A DNA stretch of 28,654 bases, taken from Methanobacteriaceae archaeon. GTDB lineage: Archaea > Methanobacteriota > Methanobacteria > Methanobacteriales > Methanobacteriaceae. Positions 23,908 to 28,654 of the stretch are shown one piece after another (within the stretch, counting starts at the first letter, position 1; the number at the start of each line of letters is the position of its first letter). The position numbers were made by a program, and so were the translations under genes. The stretch covers positions 1 through 28,654 of the forward strand of contig WOYJ01000174.1 in NCBI GenBank assembly GCA_011620845.1, given 5' to 3'. The notes under the pieces are model-generated. The model searched no databases. It was not told the DNA's origin and saw nothing but the letters and a program-made list of their open reading frames with translations.

Positions 23908-24330
23908 ATGTTTATAAAAATAAGAAGAGATACTTTAATTATCCTCATGCTGGCCTTTATGCTAATTTTATCAGGCCGGGTTATGAGCTACGTGTCTTAC
24001 GCCTCCTCTGATGACACTGGACAAGGTGTTCCCATCGCAGGAGTGATAGTTAAAGGAAACGACATCGTGCCCACAGCAACTATCAAAGGTTTGGCTGCAG
24101 ATGTAGGATTCAGGTCTGGAAGTTATATTCAGGGAGATACTCTGGTTACTTCCAAGCGAAAAGTACCCCTGGAGGGGGCTATAAACAATGCAGAAACAGC
24201 GGTGTCCTACGCCGCAATTCCCGGTACCCAGATATACCCTATAACTGCCGTGGATGTTAAAGTGGATAAAGGAACCGGTATAGTAACCATCAACGTTATC
24301 GAAGACTTCCAAGCAGTGGTGGTGAAGTGA
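23908..24330 (+). CDS. Single-span exported protein with a POTRA-like pattern
   Basis: I do not know a name for this gene. The 140-residue product has a basic N-terminus (MFIKIRRD), one hydrophobic span or signal (about 9-30), then about 105 residues outside the membrane. The external part runs AGVIVKGNDIVPTATIKGLA, an 'x-V-x-GN-x-x-V' strand then helix. After it come VGFRSGSYIQGD, a helix near GAINNAETAVSYAA, and AVDVKVDKGTGIVTINVIED. This order matches the beta-alpha-alpha-beta-beta POTRA pattern of FtsQ/DivIB and BamA-type proteins. GGTGA lies 7 bases before the ATG. It overlaps the next gene by 4 bases. The POTRA assignment is by eye and unproven. Confidence 0.75.
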   Translation: MFIKIRRDTLIILMLAFMLILSGRVMSYVSYASSDDTGQGVPIAGVIVKGNDIVPTATIKGLAADVGFRSGSYIQGDTLVTSKRKVPLEGAINNAETAVSYAAIPGTQIYPITAVDVKVDKGTGIVTINVIEDFQAVVVK

Positions 24331-25604
24331 AGATCGACCGAGCAAATATCATCAAGATCATGGTCTTGATGATGACCATTACCCTGGCCATGAACACCGC
24401 AGCTGCCACCTTAAACGTCATCATCATATCCGACCCCACAGGTCAGGATCCTAATGGAGCTGCCGCCGGTAGTATGTCCTACGCCAACAACATGTTCCAG
24501 TCTACCTTCATATTCTCTCCGGAACAAGATTTCGCAGTTTTATCTGGTGGAGCGGAAATGAACGAAACAAACAGGCTGGCTGCCATCGTGGAAACCATTC
24601 AACTCTTCAAGGAGAATCAAACACCATCAACTGCAGTAAGTATAGCTAGCAACTACAAAGGAATAAGGATAATGGCCGGAGGCCCCACCATGGGAGCCGC
24701 GGTTGGTGGGGATTTCTCTGTCTACGTGGTAACTGTAGAAGATGATGGAACCATCACAGTAACCCCTCATGAAAATGGACTGGCAGTTCTACCAGCAGGT
24801 AAAAAGGGAGCGATAATACACCTTAGGCACACATCAACCAATCCAGGAGGTGGTGAGGCCACATTAATCAGAAAAGAAACGGCGGTGATGATCGGTGAAA
24901 AGATAAGGGACGGTTACTCCGCCACAGAAATAATGGGCGACGTCTTCCAAAAGGTATCGGTAGAGGCCAATGAAAACCACGGTGGAGGAGCGGTTAACCT
25001 GGTATCTGATATTACCACAGGAGATACCTTCACTCCAACTGATGTAAATCAGCCTGGTTTCCCCATGAACGAGCCCTACAGTAAATATGACCCGGAATGT
25101 GGATGGGGTATAGCATATCCCGCGGCAGAAAGTTACTCCACATGCCCCCTGGATGGTAATCCACTGAAGATAGCTTATGCCTACGACGTCCTGCGGAGTG
25201 GAATCACCGTTTCACCATCCAACGTAACCGTCAACACCTACGGAACAGACCTGTCCGGTATCAGCACCACCACGTCAGAAATTGTTACATATTCAGTTAA
25301 CAAGAATGGATTCAACGCCAACGCCATTGCCAAGTCAATCAACTCTGCCATTGACCGTGGGCTTTTAATTGGTGTAAATCATGTTGAGGCCAAGGATATC
25401 AATATCCGGGAAAACTCCAAACAGGTAGGTGTTTATTTCACACCACTGGGCGGTGGTAGAACATCCCCACCCTGGAATCTGCCCATAAGCTCCTCACTAT
25501 TGGATATTATCGGAAATATGCAGACAGCAATAGGGTTAATCTTAGTGGTTCTGGTACTATTTAGAAGCACTTTGATCTCTTCTTTCATGAAAAAAAGGCG
25601 TTGA
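24327..25604 (+). CDS. Exported protein anchored by a C-terminal membrane span, unknown function
   Basis: Not recognised. The 425-residue protein has an N-terminal signal (IIKIMVLMMTITLAMNTAAA), a large Gly/Thr/Asn-rich external region with scattered acidic residues, and a C-terminal membrane span (about 393-414, IGLILVVLVLF) followed by basic residues KKRR. It should therefore be held at the outer face of the membrane. Segments such as IRIMAGGPTMGAAVGGDFS and NENHGGGAVNLVSDITTGD have no assignment I can make. It starts with GTG at 24327 inside the end of the previous gene (GTGA overlap), so the two are translationally coupled and probably work together near the cell-wall cluster. Confidence 0.8.
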   Translation: MKIDRANIIKIMVLMMTITLAMNTAAATLNVIIISDPTGQDPNGAAAGSMSYANNMFQSTFIFSPEQDFAVLSGGAEMNETNRLAAIVETIQLFKENQTPSTAVSIASNYKGIRIMAGGPTMGAAVGGDFSVYVVTVEDDGTITVTPHENGLAVLPAGKKGAIIHLRHTSTNPGGGEATLIRKETAVMIGEKIRDGYSATEIMGDVFQKVSVEANENHGGGAVNLVSDITTGDTFTPTDVNQPGFPMNEPYSKYDPECGWGIAYPAAESYSTCPLDGNPLKIAYAYDVLRSGITVSPSNVTVNTYGTDLSGISTTTSEIVTYSVNKNGFNANAIAKSINSAIDRGLLIGVNHVEAKDINIRENSKQVGVYFTPLGGGRTSPPWNLPISSSLLDIIGNMQTAIGLILVVLVLFRSTLISSFMKKRR

Positions 25605-25611
25605 ATGGATC

Positions 25612-25983
25612 ATGGCATTTATTTTAATCAGAGCAGAGGATAAGAAGAAAATCTTAAATGCTCTGGCGGATCTGGAAAGACACGCCCATCTTAAAATCTG
25701 TGGAAAACCTAAAGTAATACCCCCAGAACTAGCTGATGAGGTTATAGAGCGTATCCTTAAACAGAAAATAAAAAGGAAATCTAAACGGGCGGTTATGGTG
25801 CTGGTGGAAGAAGACACCACCAAGAGCATAATGCAGATTAGGAAAATACATCCCCCGGCACATCTGGTTGTTATAAGCGACGAATATGAAGATTATTCCA
25901 ATTTAACGAAGAATTTTAGTGAACTGCTTCCTTTTAAGGGTTATTATTCCCGGAAAAGTAAAGAACGTTCTGGAAAAAACTAA
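25612..25983 (+). CDS. DUF2102-like methanogen protein
   Basis: A 123-residue soluble, basic protein (MAFILIRAEDKKKILNALAD, then a Lys-rich segment KQKIKRKSKRAVMVLVEED and IRKIHPPAHLVVISDEYED). I associate this pattern with DUF2102, a family restricted to methanogens with no assigned function. That name is from memory. It starts 7 bases after the previous stop, with only a weak GGA before the ATG, and is probably in the same operon. Its stop lies 11 bases from that of the convergent aMBF1 gene. No domain with a known activity is visible. Confidence 0.75.
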   Translation: MAFILIRAEDKKKILNALADLERHAHLKICGKPKVIPPELADEVIERILKQKIKRKSKRAVMVLVEEDTTKSIMQIRKIHPPAHLVVISDEYEDYSNLTKNFSELLPFKGYYSRKSKERSGKN

Positions 25984-25994
25984 GAATATTTTTT

Positions 25995-26453
25995 TTATCT
26001 CCTCTTTATGTGAGCTATATCACCAATGGTGGTACCGCCCCTGGATGATGAAGCAGTGTCTTCTAGTTGCTCATCTTTTATTCGATCCAATATTGTTATG
26101 TTTAAAATCCTTTCTAACTTTCTTGCTAGTTTTATATCTGGAATCATCTTTCCAGTTTCTATCCTATTAATTACCGATGCCTTTTCATTGATTTTTTGTG
26201 CTAATTCCTCTCTTGACCATCCTTTTTTTTCTCTTGCTGTTCTGATCAGGGTATTATAGTCTTCAGAGACTTCATATGATGGTTCTCTCATCCTAGGGCT
26301 ACGAAGTGGCGTTCTTGGTCTAGCTGGCCTTGGAGGTTCTTTTTGTACTTTACCAAATTTTGAACACTCTTTACAAGTTTGCATGACTGAACCGTCGATT
26401 TTAACACGTATTGGCTTACCTGGTACTTTTTTTCCACAAATCTCGCATCTCAT
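25995..26453 (-). CDS. Archaeal multiprotein bridging factor 1 (aMBF1)
   Basis: Zinc-ribbon plus helix-turn-helix protein, related to eukaryotic MBF1, that associates with the ribosome or translation and possibly with transcription. The 152-residue product has N-terminal Cys3/Cys6 and Cys27/Cys30 (RCEICGKK and QTCKECSK), a Pro/Arg-rich linker (about 37-60) and a Cro-type HTH (about 66-122, EELAQKINEKASVINRIETG). The frame has an ATG at 26459, but AAAGGG lies directly against it and is correctly spaced (6 bases) for ATG 26453, giving MRCEICG. It is divergent from pan. The zinc ribbon and HTH order is diagnostic. Confidence 0.94.
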   Translation of the reverse strand: MRCEICGKKVPGKPIRVKIDGSVMQTCKECSKFGKVQKEPPRPARPRTPLRSPRMREPSYEVSEDYNTLIRTAREKKGWSREELAQKINEKASVINRIETGKMIPDIKLARKLERILNITILDRIKDEQLEDTASSSRGGTTIGDIAHIKRR

Positions 26454-26525
26454 GGGCATCCCTTTGAATTGTCTTATATATAATTTTACACCTCAATATT
26501 TAAATATTATTAGGGATAATAATTG

Positions 26526-26533
26526 ACTATATA
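26526..26533 (+). promoter_or_regulatory. Candidate TATA box of pan
   Basis: ACTATATA lies about 60 bases before the pan ATG in the aMBF1-pan divergent spacer. It predicts initiation near 26555 and a leader of about 40 bases. Confidence 0.4.
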
Positions 26534-26593
26534 ACATGAAAACCAACAATTATTTTTTTATTATGGAAAAATGATTAGGAGTGAACCAGGACC

Positions 26594-27826
26594 ATGGAAA
26601 ACATGTCCCCCAATGTTTTAAAGAAAATAGAAGACCTTAAAAAAGAGATTAAAATCCTTAAAGAGGAGAATACCAAAACCAAACGCAATTTAATGTGGAA
26701 GGTAAGGAAACTCGAAAAGGATAAAGTATTAGTTGAAAATGAAAAGATGCGGATTGATAGAGAGGTAAAATCTCTTAGAGGAGAAATTGAACGGTTCAGA
26801 TCTCCTCCACTGGTAATAGCTACCGTAACCGAAGTATTAGACGATGGTAAGGTAGTAGTTAAAAGTAGTACCGGACCGCACTTCGTTATTGGATATTCAC
26901 GTTTCTTAGATGAAAAATCTTTAGAACCAGGAGCTAGAGTGGCCTTGAATCAGCAAACCTTCAGCATAGTGAACGTACTTCCCTCAGAAAAAGACCCACT
27001 AGTAACTGGTATGGAAGTTGAAGAAAAACCAGATGTAAGTTACGGGCAGATAGGCGGATTAGAAGAACAGGTAGTTGAAATTAAAGAAACAGTAGAACTA
27101 CCCCTTAAAAAACCGGAATTATTCATCGAAATAGGAATAGAACCCCCAAAAGGAGTTCTCTTATACGGCCCACCAGGTACCGGTAAAACCTTACTTGCTA
27201 AAGCCGTGGCCCATGAAACCAACGCCACTTTCATCAAGATAGTGGCCTCAGAATTCGTGAAAAAATACATCGGTGAAGGAGCCCGACTGGTACGTGGTGT
27301 GTTTGAACTGGCTAAGGAAAAAGCACCCAGCATAATCTTCATCGATGAGATCGACGCTATAGCCGCTAAAAGACTTAAAAGCTCTACCAGCGGAGACCGC
27401 GAGGTACAGCGTACACTGATGCAGCTACTGGCTGAGATGGACGGATTCGAAGGACGTGGTGATGTGGGAATCGTCGCTGCCACCAACCGACCCGACATAC
27501 TGGACCCAGCACTCCTGCGTCCCGGTAGATTCGACCGATTCATAGAAGTACCCATACCCAACGAAGAAGGCAGAATGGAAATACTCAAGATCCACTCCAA
27601 AAACATGTCCCTGGACGATGAAGTGGATATTAGAATGATAGCCAGCCTCACCGAAGGAGCCTCCGGAGCAGACCTAAAAGCAGTCTGCACCGAATCAGGA
27701 ATGTTCGCCATCCGAGAAGAAAGAACCGTAGTAACCATGAACGACTTCATGGACGCCGTGGATAAAATAATCGGAATGGAAAGAGAAGAAGAAATGAGGA
27801 AAGAAGCCGGGGTTATGTACGGTTAG
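26594..27826 (+). CDS. pan: Proteasome-activating nucleotidase (PAN)
   Basis: Hexameric AAA+ unfoldase that opens the 20S proteasome and feeds it substrates. The 410-residue protein has an N-terminal coiled coil (about 5-68), an OB-fold domain (about 72-130) after the conserved Pro pair, and an AAA+ module with Walker A GPPGTGKT (192-199) and Walker B IIFIDEID (247-254). The C-terminus MYG is the HbYX motif that docks into the 20S alpha ring. AGGAGTG lies 10 bases before the ATG. Length and all motifs are typical. No 20S subunit gene is in the window. Confidence 0.97.
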   Translation: MENMSPNVLKKIEDLKKEIKILKEENTKTKRNLMWKVRKLEKDKVLVENEKMRIDREVKSLRGEIERFRSPPLVIATVTEVLDDGKVVVKSSTGPHFVIGYSRFLDEKSLEPGARVALNQQTFSIVNVLPSEKDPLVTGMEVEEKPDVSYGQIGGLEEQVVEIKETVELPLKKPELFIEIGIEPPKGVLLYGPPGTGKTLLAKAVAHETNATFIKIVASEFVKKYIGEGARLVRGVFELAKEKAPSIIFIDEIDAIAAKRLKSSTSGDREVQRTLMQLLAEMDGFEGRGDVGIVAATNRPDILDPALLRPGRFDRFIEVPIPNEEGRMEILKIHSKNMSLDDEVDIRMIASLTEGASGADLKAVCTESGMFAIREERTVVTMNDFMDAVDKIIGMEREEEMRKEAGVMYG

Positions 27827-27840
27827 TTCTGTCCCCTAAG

Positions 27841-27870
27841 TTTTCTTTTTTTTTATTTAATTTTCTTTTT
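27841..27870 (+). terminator. T-tract terminator after pan
   Basis: Two long T runs separated by ATTTAA begin 15 bases after the pan stop codon. This is a typical archaeal oligo-T terminator. Confidence 0.6.
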
Positions 27871-27961
27871 AATTTAATTTTTTATTAATGGGTTTATTTT
27901 TTTAAGCTATTTATATAATCTAGGAATTACCTATTCTATTAAAAGAAGTTTTTTTCAATTC

Positions 27962-28029
27962 AACTAGATAGAAACAACTATTAGTATTGAATAAAAACTA
28001 GATAGAAACAACTATTAGTATTGAATAAA
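27962..28029. repeat. Perfect tandem repeat, 2 x 34 bases
   Basis: The 34-base unit beginning AACTAGATAGAAACAACT occurs at 27962-27995 and 27996-28029 without mismatch, just left of the insertion-sequence remnant. It is the longest of the window's two-copy tandem repeats. Confidence 0.9.
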
Positions 28030-28176
28030 AAAATAGACATTGCGACCCTGTCAAAAACTTGGGTGTTTTTGATTTTTGTGTTTTTTATAAATAATATTCC
28101 TTATTCGTGTTAAACTCATTATTTTGTTAAATAGAAACATAAAAGCTTTTATAATAAGTGGAGCAAAGTATTAATC

Positions 28177-28523
28177 ATGCGAATAGAAAAAATACTAGAA
28201 AAATATCCATACAAAAGAGATTATAGAATATTCCGGGAAAGAAAAGAGATTAAACATTGTTTTAGATAATTACAGAGTGCATAAAACGAAATTAGTTCAA
28301 CAAGTAGCAGAAATATTAGATATCAACCTAATATTTTTACCACCCATACTCACCCGATTTAAATCCAATTGAAGATATATGGAGAAAAATAAAGAATATA
28401 CTATCAATAAACAATTATAAAGACGCAAAAGAACTAAAAACAACATTCCAAAACCTATTCAATGAAATAATAGAAGAAACAACCTTCTACGAAAATTGGA
28501 TCCAAAAATTCATACAACAGTAA
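28177..28523 (+). pseudogene. Decayed IS630-type transposase
   Basis: Remnant of a DDE transposase in three frames. An ATG at 28177 opens a 30-residue piece (MRIEKILEKYPYKRDYRIF) that stops at 28269 and may be the original N-terminus. From about 28253, in another frame, NIVLDNYRVHKTKLVQQVAE and INLIFLPP are typical of the second catalytic Asp region. One extra base in CCACCCATAC (28340-28349) shifts the frame. The third frame then reads YSPDLNPIEDIWRKIK with the catalytic Glu (28371-28373) and runs to TAA 28521-28523. The first Asp and most of the N-terminal half are missing, so a deletion plus a frameshift have killed the gene. Confidence 0.82.
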
Positions 28524-28654
28524 TCAACTATAGTTATAGGATTTCTTGTGTTTATCATCACTATAATTGGCATTTTAATTCGAAAAAAATTTTTTATATA
28601 TGATAAATTAGATGATGAGTTTGATTCATCTATTACAAAAGAACCTAAAAATAC
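28524..28654 (+). pseudogene. Fragment of a membrane-protein gene, running off the window
   Basis: Right after the transposase stop the same frame stays open to the window end. It encodes one hydrophobic span (IGFLVFIITIIGILIRKKFF) and an acidic tail (YDKLDDEFDSSITKEPKN). No ATG is present; a GTG at 28548 has no ribosome-binding site. It looks like part of a gene interrupted or truncated next to the insertion sequence. It could be a chance frame, so confidence is low. Confidence 0.35.

Larger units (their letters stand above)
27827..28176. other. Spacer after pan: terminator, tandem repeat, possible IS end
   Basis: These 350 bases hold no gene. They contain the T-rich pan terminator (27841-27870), the 34-base tandem repeat (27962-28029), and a hairpin at 28051-28072 (arms TCAAAAAC/GTTTTTGA, loop TTGGGT) followed by T-rich sequence. 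The hairpin may be a terminator or part of the left end of the decayed insertion sequence that follows. Confidence 0.6.

Noticed and set aside
27040..27750. 236-codon frame antisense to pan
   Set aside because: Shadow of the highly conserved AAA+ domain; Ser-rich composition and no ribosome-binding site.
28051..28072. Hairpin as a certain IS terminal repeat
   Set aside because: No matching inverted copy was found at the right side of the transposase remnant; an intrinsic terminator is equally possible.

Overview
The window looks like a chromosomal segment of a pseudomurein-walled methanogenic archaeon of the order Methanobacteriales, most likely a Methanobacterium-like mesophile. The basis is the combination of archaeal PAN, membrane LonB, aMBF1, archaeal-type PRPP synthetase, two intron-free tRNA genes without encoded CCA, an F420/Ni-hydrogenase-type maturation protease, NikR, methanogen-restricted small families (DUF5518-, DUF2769- and DUF2102-like) and above all a pseudomurein-type cluster of ATP-grasp, MraY-like and three Mur-ligase-like genes. 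Spacers are very A+T rich, with archaeal TATA boxes and oligo-T terminators. No CRISPR, phage or rRNA was seen.

Layout. 1-2760 (+): a 49-aa helical protein, prs, two tandem DUF5518-like membrane proteins that share a leader and a nearly identical 3' end, and a Cys-rich DUF2769-like protein. 2793-6429 (-): DEAD-box RNA helicase, then LonB. 6731-8242 (+): cobyric acid synthase. 8313-12684 (-): TrkA-like K+ regulator, universal stress protein, SLC13/DASS transporter, second universal stress protein, Na+/Ca2+-type exchanger; transporters alternate with stress proteins. 12842-12991 (+): two tRNA-Gly genes, convergent with a CBS-pair protein. 13791-15606 (+): NikR, a PRMT-like methyltransferase and a hydrogenase maturation protease, the last two with irregular translation starts. 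15679-16380 (-): a membrane-anchored exported protein of unknown function, divergent from the cell-wall cluster.

16684-23576 (+) is the main system: ATP-grasp ligase, MraY-like phosphoglycosyl transferase and three different Mur-ligase-like enzymes, presumably building the lipid-linked pseudomurein peptide precursor. After a 331-base spacer with repeats, 23908-25983 holds two coupled exported membrane proteins and a methanogen-specific protein. The first of these has a membrane anchor and a sequence pattern resembling a POTRA domain, so the layout recalls mraY-mur-ftsQ in bacterial dcw clusters. That parallel is inference only. The window closes with aMBF1 (-), PAN (+) and a decayed IS630-type transposase beside a fragment of another membrane-protein gene.

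Two cross-cutting observations stand out. Three genes (SLC13 transporter, methyltransferase, hydrogenase protease) lack an ordinary start codon behind their ribosome-binding site. At least five spacers carry perfect two-copy tandem repeats of 15-34 bases. All family names come from reading the translations; no database search was possible.
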